Positions 8,347 through 16,417 of a stretch of DNA of 57,135 bases are shown here, one piece after another. Source of the DNA: an uncultured Coprococcus sp. (GTDB lineage: Bacteria > Bacillota > Clostridia > Lachnospirales > Lachnospiraceae); assembly GCA_900548315.1 (NCBI GenBank), contig URJU01000001.1, forward strand, positions 1 to 57,135, written 5' to 3'. Below the pieces are notes generated by a model. That model saw only the letters and a program-made list of their open reading frames with translations. It did no database searches and was not told the DNA's origin. A program made the translations under genes and the position numbers. The first letter of the stretch is position 1. Every line of letters starts with the position of its first letter.

Positions 8347-9480
8347 TCAGATATCCCCATTTATATATACCCTCGGAACCCTCACCGATATGTTGCACAC
8401 GATCACATCCACATTCGTATCAAGCATATTTGCCATGTCCTCGATGGACATGCCCTCGCCGAGTAGGGTTACGGTGTCGCCGCGCTGTACATCCGGGATG
8501 TCTGTGATGTCCGCCATGCACTGATCCATACATACGCGTCCGATGATCGGTGCCTCATGACCATTTATGATGACCTTGCCCTTGTTGGACAGGTAACGGC
8601 TGTAGCCGTCCGCAAAACCAACCGGAAGTGTGGCGATCTTTGTAGGCCTTTTGGTGACAAATGTTCCACCGTATCCAATCTCAGATCCGGCAGGAACCTC
8701 CTTCACCATGGCAACGTATGTGTACCAGCTGAGGATCTCCTGAAGACCTGAATTCTTCCAGTCAAAATCATCAGAAGGAGTGAGACCATAGAGGATATCA
8801 CCGCATCTGACTGCGTCGAGCTGTGCCTCAGGCAGCATCAGTATGGCAGGGCTGTTGGCTACGTGGTGCTTTGGTATGATAACCCCCATCTTCTCAAGTT
8901 CATTTACGGCGTGGAGATATAGGTCAAGCTGCTTTCTTGCACTTGTGTGATCCCCCTCATCTGCCCTTGCAAAATGTGTAAATATACCTGTTACGTTCAG
9001 GTCGTCCATCTCGCAGATCTTCTTTATAGTGTCAAATGATTCCTGACATACCGGGAATCCTATTCGGTTCATACCGGTGTTCAGCTTTATCTGGACATTC
9101 TGTTTCTTGCCGGCTCTTCTTGCAGCGGCAGCCATGTTCTCAGCACCCTCCATTGAAAAGACAGTGAGATCAAGGTCGTACTTTGCGGCCTCGTCCAGCA
9201 TGTCATCCGCTGTATCGCCGAGGATAAGGATAGACTCTGTGGCCCCTGCGTCCCTGAGCATCTTTCCCTCTTCCCAGATGGCGACGGCGTAGCTGTCTAT
9301 GCCACACTCTTTAAGAGTCGGGTAAAGTCCTGCAATACCGTGGCGGTATCCATCGCCCTTCATGACAGCGATAAATTCAACACCCGGTTTCAGTCTTGAT
9401 TTTATGTTGGCAATATTGCTCCTGAGCTTTGCCAGATCTATAACGGCAGCAGTTCTGCCGGCAAATGGTCGGTTGTTCAT
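8347..9480 (-). CDS. alr: Alanine racemase
   Basis: PLP-dependent alanine racemase, 377 aa including start, supplying D-Ala for peptidoglycan. AVIDLAKLRSNI opens the TIM-barrel domain. The PLP lysine motif reads AVMKGDGYRHG instead of the common KANAYGHG, with the Lys, Asp and Tyr kept. The C-terminal domain has the catalytic-tyrosine motif GYGGTF, LPVGFADGYSR and GRVCMDQCMADIT, all typical. The start at 9480 (MNNRPFAGRTAAV) has AGGAG seven bases upstream. It heads a minus-strand unit with the HTH regulator and small membrane protein. Confidence 0.93.
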   Translation of the reverse strand: MNNRPFAGRTAAVIDLAKLRSNIANIKSRLKPGVEFIAVMKGDGYRHGIAGLYPTLKECGIDSYAVAIWEEGKMLRDAGATESILILGDTADDMLDEAAKYDLDLTVFSMEGAENMAAAARRAGKKQNVQIKLNTGMNRIGFPVCQESFDTIKKICEMDDLNVTGIFTHFARADEGDHTSARKQLDLYLHAVNELEKMGVIIPKHHVANSPAILMLPEAQLDAVRCGDILYGLTPSDDFDWKNSGLQEILSWYTYVAMVKEVPAGSEIGYGGTFVTKRPTKIATLPVGFADGYSRYLSNKGKVIINGHEAPIIGRVCMDQCMADITDIPDVQRGDTVTLLGEGMSIEDMANMLDTNVDVIVCNISVRVPRVYINGDI

Positions 9481-9560
9481 GGTTATTCTCCTTCTATAAA
9501 AATTCAAGAAACATTGTATCACATATGCATGTTAAAAAGAAGAGAATGAATTTGAAGGGA

Positions 9561-9592
9561 CAGCACCACTTTATAACAGTAAAGTGGTGCTG
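9561..9592. promoter_or_regulatory. 13-bp perfect inverted repeat upstream of the iorA promoter
   Basis: CAGCACCACTTTA (9561-9573) and TAAAGTGGTGCTG (9580-9592) are exact complements with a 6-base loop. No T-run on either side. It is centred about 65 bases before the predicted iorA transcription start, a position typical of activator sites, in the divergent gap to alr. Confidence 0.55.
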
Positions 9593-9606
9593 CCACAGAA
9601 TATTTG

Positions 9607-9635
9607 TTGTCATTGAAAGCCGTGGAGGGTATAAT
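9607..9635 (+). promoter_or_regulatory. Sigma-A promoter of iorAB-paaK
   Basis: TTGTCA at 9607-9612, exactly 17 bases, then TATAAT at 9630-9635. The leader to the iorA ATG is about 40 bases. Confidence 0.75.
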
Positions 9636-9682
9636 ATCGAAATATAAGAGAATTTATAAATGACTTGGAAGGTAGTATTGTT

Positions 9683-11476
9683 ATGAGAAAAGAATATGTT
9701 ATGGGTAACGGGGCCATAGCCCTCGGTGCACTTGCGGCGGGGCTGAATCTGGTGGCTGGATATCCGGGAACCCCGTCTTCGGAGATACTGGAGACAGTGG
9801 CAAAATACCCGCATGACGGAGTCCATGTGGAGTGGTCAGTAAATGAGAAAGCGGCTATGGAGGTTGCCGCCAGTGCATCATACAGTGGAGCGAGGACGCT
9901 TGTGACCATGAAACAGGTGGGACTCAACGTGGCATCGGATCCGCTTATGTCACTGGCGTATGTCGGGATAAAAGGCGGAATGGTCATCGTGTCTGCGGAC
10001 GATCCGGGACCGATATCGTCACAGACGGAGCAGGATACGAGGATGTTTGCAGATTTTTGCAGGATCCCGGTATTTGATCCGTCGACTCCTGAGGAGGCAT
10101 ATCAGATGATACAGGATGCATTTGACTACTCGGAGAAATACAAGACACCGGTTCTGTTCAGACCGACAACAAGAGTGTGTCATGCATACGCATCCATAGA
10201 GGTAAAAGACGAGTGGAAGGCAAAGGAATATGAGGGATTTGTAAAGGATTCAAAGAAATGGGTCATCTTCCCGAGATTGTCATTTGCCAATCATGCCATG
10301 ATAGAAAAAAGAAATGTAGAGATTGGGGACGACTTCGGCAGCTACTCCATGAACATGGTGGAGGGCAGCGGCAGCAAGGCTGTATTCGCATCGGGAATCA
10401 GCTACTGCTATGCAAAGGAGACGCTTAAGAATGTGCCCGATGTGAAGCTGGTCCGTATAGCAACTCCACATCCGTTCCCTGAGCAGTTCGTGAAGAATGT
10501 GCTGGACGGAGTGACGGAGGTCATGTGTCTTGAGGAGCTCAGCCCATACATAGAGAATCAGATATTACGCCTTGCAGGCAAATATCATATGGATATAGAT
10601 GTCAGAGGAAAGCAGACCGGGGATGTGCCGGCGAGCGGAGAGCTTTCTACCAACAAGGCTGCGGATATCCTGTGCGATTTCCTTGACCTTGAGAAGACTT
10701 CCCAGGTGGATGTGTCAGATGCACCAGAGCTTCCTGTGAGACCTCCGGTGCTGTGTGCAGGATGCCCTCACAGAGCGTCATTTTACGCGGTAAAGAAAGC
10801 GATGGCTGGCAGAAAGAGCTACTTCTGCGGAGATATAGGATGCTATACACTTGGAAATGCCATGCCGCTTGACATGGTGGATACCTGTCTGTGCATGGGA
10901 GCCGGAATCACCATGGCGCAGGGCTTCCATTGGGTGGATGAAGACGGTGTGTGCTTTGCATTTGTGGGAGATTCCACATTCTTTGCATCGGGTATGACAG
11001 GAGTGGTAAATGCAGTTTACAATGATGCGAATATGATTCTGTGTGTGCTCGACAACTCGACCACAGCCATGACGGGACACCAGCCACATCCGGGAACAGG
11101 ACGCAATATGATGGGCCAGTTCGTGGACAAGGTGAGCATACAGAAGGTACTCGAGGGAATCGGAGTGAAGAAGATAGTCACGGTTGATCCGCTTGATCTT
11201 GAGGCCAGCGTGGCAGCAGTTAAGGAGTGCGCAGATATCAGGGGAGTTAAAGCGATCATTTTCAAGTCGCCTTGTATAGCCATCACCAAGCCATCGGGCA
11301 AGATGGAGATATCTGAAAAGTGCATACAGTGTAAGAAATGTATCAGAGAGATAGGCTGTCCTGCGATCATCCTTAAGGATGGCAAGGTGGCGATAGATGA
11401 AAGCCTGTGTACAGGATGCGGTCTGTGCGCACAGATCTGTCCGGTGGGTGCGATAGGAGGTGCTAGCAATGAATAA
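9683..11476 (+). CDS. iorA: Indolepyruvate ferredoxin oxidoreductase, alpha subunit
   Basis: Alpha subunit (597 aa) of the thiamine-diphosphate enzyme that oxidatively decarboxylates aryl pyruvates (from Trp, Phe, Tyr transamination) to aryl-acetyl-CoA, reducing ferredoxin. The N-terminal half has GYPGTPSSEI and the VEWSVNEKAAMEVA segment. The C-terminal half has the ThDP region with CGDIGCYTLG and GDSTFFASGMTG. It ends with two ferredoxin clusters, CIQCKKC and CTGCGLCAQICPVG. ATG 9683 has GGAAGG about ten bases upstream. iorB overlaps its end by 8 bases, and paaK follows. Confidence 0.93.
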   Translation: MRKEYVMGNGAIALGALAAGLNLVAGYPGTPSSEILETVAKYPHDGVHVEWSVNEKAAMEVAASASYSGARTLVTMKQVGLNVASDPLMSLAYVGIKGGMVIVSADDPGPISSQTEQDTRMFADFCRIPVFDPSTPEEAYQMIQDAFDYSEKYKTPVLFRPTTRVCHAYASIEVKDEWKAKEYEGFVKDSKKWVIFPRLSFANHAMIEKRNVEIGDDFGSYSMNMVEGSGSKAVFASGISYCYAKETLKNVPDVKLVRIATPHPFPEQFVKNVLDGVTEVMCLEELSPYIENQILRLAGKYHMDIDVRGKQTGDVPASGELSTNKAADILCDFLDLEKTSQVDVSDAPELPVRPPVLCAGCPHRASFYAVKKAMAGRKSYFCGDIGCYTLGNAMPLDMVDTCLCMGAGITMAQGFHWVDEDGVCFAFVGDSTFFASGMTGVVNAVYNDANMILCVLDNSTTAMTGHQPHPGTGRNMMGQFVDKVSIQKVLEGIGVKKIVTVDPLDLEASVAAVKECADIRGVKAIIFKSPCIAITKPSGKMEISEKCIQCKKCIREIGCPAIILKDGKVAIDESLCTGCGLCAQICPVGAIGGASNE

Positions 11477-12041
11477 AGATATTCTGGTCTGCGGTGTAGG
11501 CGGACAGGGAACGGTTCTTGCGTCCAAGCTCATCGCATCGGCGTATATGGCAAAGGGCGAGACGGTACATTCGGCAGAGACCATAGGTATGGCGCAGAGA
11601 GGCGGAAGTGTCACGAGCCATGTGAGGATCGGTGAGGCGTATTCACCGCTGATAGCTCAGGGCGGTGCTGACATTATACTTGCGTTTGAGCCTGCAGAGG
11701 CGGTGCGCAATCTGGCTTATCTGAAAAAGGGAGGAATCGTCATCACCAACAACGTCCCGGTGAAACCGGCGACTGACTCGCTCATGAATTCAGGCTACGA
11801 GGCGCAGCCTATGCTTGACTACCTGAAGGACAAATGTGACTGTATAGTCATGGACGGCGCGGCGATAAGCCGTGAATTTGGTTCGGCAAAGTTCTACAAC
11901 ATAGCACTTCTTGGAGTTGCAGTTGCCAGCGGCAGACTTGGACTTGACGAGGTGGATATCATTTCAGCTATTGAGAATGGAGTGAATCCGAAGTTTGTAG
12001 AGGTGAACAAGAAAGTATTTGAATATGCGATGAAGATGTAG
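11469..12041 (+). CDS. iorB: Indolepyruvate ferredoxin oxidoreductase, beta subunit
   Basis: Beta (gamma-type) subunit, 190 aa, partner of IorA. The N-terminal pattern ILVCGVGGQGTVLASKLIASA and the following ETIGMAQRGGSVTSHVRIG are the hallmarks of the pyruvate-ferredoxin-oxidoreductase gamma domain. ATG 11469 sits 8 bases inside the end of iorA with AGGAGG eight bases before it, so the two are translationally coupled. Confidence 0.93.
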   Translation: MNKDILVCGVGGQGTVLASKLIASAYMAKGETVHSAETIGMAQRGGSVTSHVRIGEAYSPLIAQGGADIILAFEPAEAVRNLAYLKKGGIVITNNVPVKPATDSLMNSGYEAQPMLDYLKDKCDCIVMDGAAISREFGSAKFYNIALLGVAVASGRLGLDEVDIISAIENGVNPKFVEVNKKVFEYAMKM

Positions 12042-12083
12042 TTGGCGATGGGCTGACCGAAGGGAAAAAGGAGAGTAAAAATT

Positions 12084-13325
12084 ATGAAGTTAAATGACAC
12101 ACAGCTCAGTCAGGTGGACGCTCAGATAAAGAGACTTGTAAAGACTGACAGCTATTATGGTAAGAAGTACAGAGAGCTTGGTATAACAGATGTGACAAGT
12201 CAGGAGGCATTTGAGGAGCTTCCGTTTTCAAGCAAGGACGACCTGAGAAATGCTTATCCGCTGGGAATACAGGCTGTTCCGGATGAGGAGGTAGTCCGCA
12301 TCCATTCATCTTCAGGAACAACCGGAAAGCCGGTCATCATACCTTACACAGCAAAGGATGTCGATGACTGGGCAACCATGTTCGCAAGATGTTACGAGAC
12401 AGCAGGAGTGACAAAGAAAGACCGAGTGCATATCACTCCGGGATATGGCCTGTGGACAGCCGGAATAGGATTTCAGGCAGGTGCGGAGAAACTTGGTGCC
12501 ATGGTGATTCCTATGGGCCCTGGAAATACTGACAAACAGTTGCAGATGATGATCGATCTTGAAAGTACAGTTCTCACAGCAACATCATCATACGCACTTC
12601 TTCTTGCCGAAGAGATAGATAAGAGAGGGCTTAAGGATAAGATACATTTGAAAAAGGGCGTATTTGGCTCAGAACGCTGGAGTGAGAAGAAGAGAAAGTA
12701 TATAAAAGAGAAGCTTGGAATAGAGCTGTATGATATATATGGACTTACAGAGATCTATGGACCTGGTATCGGAATAAGCTGCGATGCCCAGAATGGAATG
12801 CACTATTGGGATGATTATGTTTATATAGAGATAATAGATCCGAAGACCGGAAAGACTCTCCCTGACGGAGAGGAGGGAGAGATAGTTATCACTACTCTGG
12901 TTAAGGAAGGGGCTCCGCTCATCCGTTTCAGGACACACGATATATCAAGGATCATTCCAGGTGAGTGCCCATGCGGAAGAAAGCATCCTAGACTTGATAT
13001 CATCAAGGGCAGAAGTGACGATATGTTCAAGGTACACGGCGTAAATATGTTCCCAAGTCAGGTTGAGGAGCTGCTTGCGCTTGTTGATGGAGTTCCAAGT
13101 GAGTACACCATAAATATAGCCCATGACGAGCCTGCCAATAAGGATATCATGCTGGTTACAGTTGAGGCCGAGGGACGTGTAGATTTTGAGCAGACAGGAC
13201 GTCAGATCAGAGATCTGTTCAAGTCAAGGATTGGAGTTACACCGAAGATTACTGTTGTCCCTGTTGGAACGCTGCCTAGAAGTGAGAAGAAGACACAGCG
13301 TGTCATCGACCATCGTGAGCAGTAG
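12084..13325 (+). CDS. paaK: Phenylacetate-CoA ligase family
   Basis: Aryl-acetate:CoA ligase of the adenylate-forming PaaK family, 413 aa. The AMP-binding P-loop motif is HSSSGTTGKP at about residues 74-83; LYDIYGLTEIYGPG and the C-terminal GRSDDMFKVHGVNMFPSQVE segment, plus DHREQ-type ending, match PaaK. Placement after iorAB implies that it acts on the aryl-acetyl-CoA products: it may release aryl acetate with ATP formation in reverse or activate aryl acetates for uptake. The direction is inference. AAGGAG precedes the ATG. Confidence 0.9.
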   Translation: MKLNDTQLSQVDAQIKRLVKTDSYYGKKYRELGITDVTSQEAFEELPFSSKDDLRNAYPLGIQAVPDEEVVRIHSSSGTTGKPVIIPYTAKDVDDWATMFARCYETAGVTKKDRVHITPGYGLWTAGIGFQAGAEKLGAMVIPMGPGNTDKQLQMMIDLESTVLTATSSYALLLAEEIDKRGLKDKIHLKKGVFGSERWSEKKRKYIKEKLGIELYDIYGLTEIYGPGIGISCDAQNGMHYWDDYVYIEIIDPKTGKTLPDGEEGEIVITTLVKEGAPLIRFRTHDISRIIPGECPCGRKHPRLDIIKGRSDDMFKVHGVNMFPSQVEELLALVDGVPSEYTINIAHDEPANKDIMLVTVEAEGRVDFEQTGRQIRDLFKSRIGVTPKITVVPVGTLPRSEKKTQRVIDHREQ

Positions 13326-13334
13326 GTGACGGAC

Positions 13335-13372
13335 GGTGAGCATTTGATGACGGACGCAGCAGTGTGCTCACC
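13335..13372 (+). terminator. Weak terminator-like hairpin after paaK
   Basis: GGTGAGCA (13335-13342) pairs exactly with TGCTCACC (13365-13372) with a 22-base loop; TGTTTATGG follows. The poor T-run lowers confidence. Confidence 0.4.
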
Positions 13373-13483
13373 TGTTTATGGAGAGGATATTTATTATATT
13401 AGATACCTGTAATGTAGTTGTATGAGACTAGAAGAATATGTATCGATATATTTATATTTTAGAAGGGGTAGGAGTAATTAATT

Positions 13484-14200
13484 ATGAATTCAACTGATAT
13501 AATTTCCTATATAGTTGCGTTTTTACTTGGGGTGGTGCTTTTCACTCTGGCGAATGAGATCATACTCAAGCTACCGAACAATGAGAATATATTCAAGGGA
13601 AAGCCGAAAAGCTTTGAGAAGTTTTCTCCGAGATGCTTATTCATACAGATACTTGGTGGAGTGTTCGGAGTGCTGATGGTGTGGCAGTTTGGTGTGAGCC
13701 TTGAGGCGGTCACGGTATTCCTGTTCTTTGCACTGCTGACTATCATCACATTTATAGACGCTGACACCATGGAGATACCATTTGTGCTGAATGTATGCAT
13801 ACTGGTACTTGGAGTTATATCCATCTTCACAAGAGGGGGCTTTTCCATGACGGGCGGAGATCTCTCACTTGTGAGCAGACTCATAGGAATGATATGTGTG
13901 AGTCTTCCACTGTTCCTGATAGTGCTGGTTATCCCGGATGGCTTTGGCGGCGGAGATATCAAGCTCATGTTTGCCTCAGGATTCTTCCTTGGCTGGAAGG
14001 CTACGGTCATAGCATTCTTCATAGGACTTATCATTGGTGGATGCCAGGGTGCTATCTTGCTGATAAGACGTAAGAAAGGTAAAGATGAACATTTTGCATT
14101 TGGCCCGGCGCTCAGCGTGGGACTGATGATCGCGACATTTGCGGGATCACAGATGATGAACAGTTATATCAACGTAATCAAGGCATCGTTTTATGCGTAG
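13484..14200 (+). CDS. Type IV prepilin peptidase (A24 family)
   Basis: Membrane aspartyl protease of the A24 prepilin peptidase family, 238 aa, with about six hydrophobic segments. The two catalytic aspartates are visible in IDADTMEIP (first Asp) and GFGGGDIKLM (GxGD motif). It lacks the N-terminal cysteine-rich methylase-type domain of PilD, so it resembles the compact CpaA/TadV-like or ComC-derived forms. No pilin or secretion ATPase gene is in the window, so its substrates are encoded elsewhere. GGAG precedes the ATG. A strong terminator follows. Confidence 0.85.
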   Translation: MNSTDIISYIVAFLLGVVLFTLANEIILKLPNNENIFKGKPKSFEKFSPRCLFIQILGGVFGVLMVWQFGVSLEAVTVFLFFALLTIITFIDADTMEIPFVLNVCILVLGVISIFTRGGFSMTGGDLSLVSRLIGMICVSLPLFLIVLVIPDGFGGGDIKLMFASGFFLGWKATVIAFFIGLIIGGCQGAILLIRRKKGKDEHFAFGPALSVGLMIATFAGSQMMNSYINVIKASFYA

Positions 14201-14211
14201 AAAACAAAATT

Positions 14212-14253
14212 GGCGGTGAACACGAAAAGTTGTGTTTGCCGCCGATTTAATTT
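14212..14253 (+). terminator. Terminator after the prepilin peptidase
   Basis: GGCGG...AACAC pairs with GTGTT...CCGCC through two G-T pairs (about 12 bp), loop GAAAAGTT, followed by ATTTAATTT. Confidence 0.75.
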
Positions 14254-14267
14254 ACGCGAGCAACGAG

Positions 14268-14346
14268 CCAAAGTCCGTGCTTGCACGAGACCTTGGCGAC
14301 TGCCGCGATAACTTGAGAAACTCGCGAAGCGTGTTTCTCATAGTTT
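14268..14346. repeat. Two stable hairpins in the intergenic region before the acyl-CoA ligase
   Basis: Hairpin 1 (about 14268-14296): CCAA-GTC-CGTGC with GCACG-GAC-TTGG around TT. Hairpin 2 (about 14311-14346): GAGAAAC-CGC with GCG-GTTTCTC around GAA, extended by AACT/AGTT. The GC-rich palindromic style differs from the flanking AT-rich sequence and suggests a dispersed intergenic repeat or a small structured RNA. Only one copy is in this window. Confidence 0.5.
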
Positions 14347-14414
14347 TATGTAGAGGTATATATTTGCCTATTGTATATTTCCCATGTGAGGGATATACTG
14401 TAAAGAGCGTGCAA

Positions 14415-14428
14415 TTTAACGCGTTAAA
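14415..14428. promoter_or_regulatory. 14-bp perfect palindrome upstream of the acyl-CoA ligase
   Basis: TTTAACGCGTTAAA reads the same on both strands, about 55 bases before the ATG at 14482. Candidate operator by position only. Confidence 0.4.
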
Positions 14429-14481
14429 GCTTTTAATTGAAAAAGAAGAGCAATTATTAAGAGAGGTTAGGAGTTACGGTT

Positions 14482-16116
14482 ATGCCAATCACAGATTACT
14501 TAGAGAGAAATGCCAGAGAATATGGAAATGATGTCGCTTTGGTAGAGATAAATCCTGATGTGCAGGAGACGAGAAGAGTTACATGGAGAGAGTATGAACT
14601 CATAGAGTCGAATCCTACATGTCAGTACAGAAGAGAGATCACATGGAGCGTGTTCAACGAGAAGGCAAACAGATTTGCCAATCTTCTGGTGTCACGCGGA
14701 ATCCAGAAGGGAGATAAGGTAGGTATCCTCATGATGAACTGTCTTGAGTGGCTTCCAATATATTTCGGAGTGCTGAAGACAGGAGCCATAGTTGTTCCGT
14801 TCAACTTCAGATACGATGCGGAGGAGATAAAGTACTGTGTAGAGCTTGCGGATGTCGATGTGCTTGTATTTGGTCCTGAGTTCATCGGACGTATAGAGGC
14901 TGTCGTTGACGAGATAGCTGAGAAGAGAATACTCTTCTATGTGGGCGGCAACTGTCCTACATTTGCGGAGGACTATGACAAGCTGACATCCAACTGTTCA
15001 AGTGTATTCGAGAAGAGAGACATCAAGGACAGCGATGATGCGGCTATATATTTCTCATCCGGAACGACAGGATTCCCTAAGGCTATCCTTCACAACCATG
15101 AGAGCCTGATGCATGCGGCAAAAGTCGAGAATGTACATCACGGACAGACAAAGGATGATGTGTTCCTGTGTATTCCTCCGCTGTACCACACGGGTGCCAA
15201 GATGCACTGGTTCGGAAGCCTGATAGTGGGCGGAAAGGCTGTTCTGCTCAAGGGCGTAAGCGCCAAAACCATACTTCAGACTGTAAGCGACGAGAAGTGT
15301 ACTATAGTATGGCTTCTTGTGCCATGGGCTCAGGATATACTGCTTGCCATAGAGAACGGCGATGTACATTTGGAGGATTACGAGCTGTCACAGTGGAGAC
15401 TGATGCACATTGGAGCACAGCCAGTGCCACAGAGTCTTATAAAGAAATGGAAAGAGATATTCCCTAACCATCAGTACGACACGAACTATGGCCTTTCAGA
15501 GTCCATCGGACCGGGCGCTGTACATTTGGGAGTAGAGAACATACATAAGGTCGGAGCTATAGGCGTGCCGGGTTATGGCTGGCAGGCAAAGATCGTGAAT
15601 GAGGACGGAACAGAGGTTGAGCAGGGCGCAGTCGGCGAGCTTATCCTCAAGGGACCTGGTGTCATGACCTGCTACTACAAGAATCCAAAGGCGACTGAGG
15701 AGTGCCTGAAGGATGGCTGGCTGTACACAGGAGATATGGCTATGCAGGACGAAGATGGATTTATTTATCTTGTAGATAGAAAGAAAGATGTTATAATCAG
15801 TGGTGGAGAGAATATCTACCCTGTACAGATAGAGAACTTCCTCAGCAAATACGAGAAGATCAAGGACGTTGCGGTCATTGGTATCGCGGATGCTCGTCTC
15901 GGAGAGATTACAGAGGCCATTATAGAGGTAAAGGATGGCATGACCTGCACAGAGGAAGAGATCAACGAGTTCTGTAAAGAACTTCCAAGATACAAGAGAC
16001 CAAGGAAGATCATATTTGAGCACGTTCCGAGAAATGCTACAGGTAAGATAGAAAAGCCACTTCTCCGTAAGATGCACAAGAGTGAGAACCTTGTAGCAGC
16101 GGAGAATAACGCATAG
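14482..16116 (+). CDS. AMP-binding acyl-CoA synthetase (ligase)
   Basis: Class I adenylate-forming acyl-CoA synthetase, 544 aa. Motif A5-like P-loop YFSSGTTGFPKA is near residue 195; NYGLSESIGPG, GWLYTGDMAMQDEDGF and DRKKDVIISGGENIYPVQIE are the following core motifs, and the C-terminal catalytic lysine lies in NATGKIEKPLL. The N-terminal region carries two related stretches, RRVTWREYELIES and RREITWSVFNEKANRF, which look like a short internal duplication. Similar to fatty-acid/bile-acid CoA ligases; the acid substrate is unknown. GGAG lies about 8 bases before ATG 14482. Confidence 0.88.
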   Translation: MPITDYLERNAREYGNDVALVEINPDVQETRRVTWREYELIESNPTCQYRREITWSVFNEKANRFANLLVSRGIQKGDKVGILMMNCLEWLPIYFGVLKTGAIVVPFNFRYDAEEIKYCVELADVDVLVFGPEFIGRIEAVVDEIAEKRILFYVGGNCPTFAEDYDKLTSNCSSVFEKRDIKDSDDAAIYFSSGTTGFPKAILHNHESLMHAAKVENVHHGQTKDDVFLCIPPLYHTGAKMHWFGSLIVGGKAVLLKGVSAKTILQTVSDEKCTIVWLLVPWAQDILLAIENGDVHLEDYELSQWRLMHIGAQPVPQSLIKKWKEIFPNHQYDTNYGLSESIGPGAVHLGVENIHKVGAIGVPGYGWQAKIVNEDGTEVEQGAVGELILKGPGVMTCYYKNPKATEECLKDGWLYTGDMAMQDEDGFIYLVDRKKDVIISGGENIYPVQIENFLSKYEKIKDVAVIGIADARLGEITEAIIEVKDGMTCTEEEINEFCKELPRYKRPRKIIFEHVPRNATGKIEKPLLRKMHKSENLVAAENNA

Positions 16117-16191
16117 TATGCAGGAAAGGTGTCTGAATATTTTTGGACATCTTTGCAAAATATAAGGCAAGTATCTAAGAAAAGTAAAATG

Positions 16192-16368
16192 ATGACAAAA
16201 TCTGACTATACCATGTGCAGGACATTTGAACCCGCCGGTACTCAGGTAATCTTCGATTACCAGCAACAGCCAACTCTCCCACTTCGTGGGTCCCTCTCTA
16301 TTGCATATACCGCTGCAGGGTGAAACGAGCGAAAGCGCTCCTGCACAGGTAAGTCAGAGTTTTGTCAT
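16192..16368 (+). ncRNA. Candidate multibranched structured RNA between the acyl-CoA ligase and lysA
   Basis: The 301-base gene-free gap holds a nested set of helices. P1: ATGACAAAA-TCTGACT (16192-16207) with AGTCAGA-G-TTTTGTCAT (16352-16368), 16 bp with one bulged G. P2: TGTGCAGGA (16214-16222) with TCCTGCACA (16339-16347). P3: GGTAATC-TTC-GATTACC (16245-16261). P4: CCCAC-TTC-GTGGG (16278-16290). P5: GAGCG-AAAG-CGCTC (16327-16340). CGGTA (16236-16240) and TACCG (16308-16312) could enclose P3 and P4. It does not show the lysine-riboswitch motifs I know. It may be a riboregulator, a free small RNA, or a dispersed intergenic element; strand is inferred from neighbours. Confidence 0.6.
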
Positions 16369-16396
16369 TGTAAGTGTTAGTTACTTGCCGTAATAC
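16368..16396 (+). promoter_or_regulatory. Possible lysA promoter
   Basis: TTGTAA at 16368-16373, a 17-base spacer, TAATAC at 16391-16396. If used, the lysA transcript starts after the structured element, which then would not be a lysA leader. Confidence 0.45.
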
Positions 16397-16417
16397 AGCA
16401 CAGAAAGGACAAAAAAG

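Noticed and set aside
14232..14531. Open frame across the intergenic hairpins before the acyl-CoA ligase
   Set aside because: It passes through the terminator arm and both hairpins, lacks a ribosome site and overlaps the ligase in another frame.
16129..16323. Possible 64-codon gene in the gap before lysA
   Set aside because: It runs through the hairpins of the structured element and has no ribosome site or recognisable family.
16117..16417. Lysine (L-box) riboswitch before lysA
   Set aside because: The helices do not match the L-box layout and its conserved core motifs are missing; a possible promoter lies after the element.
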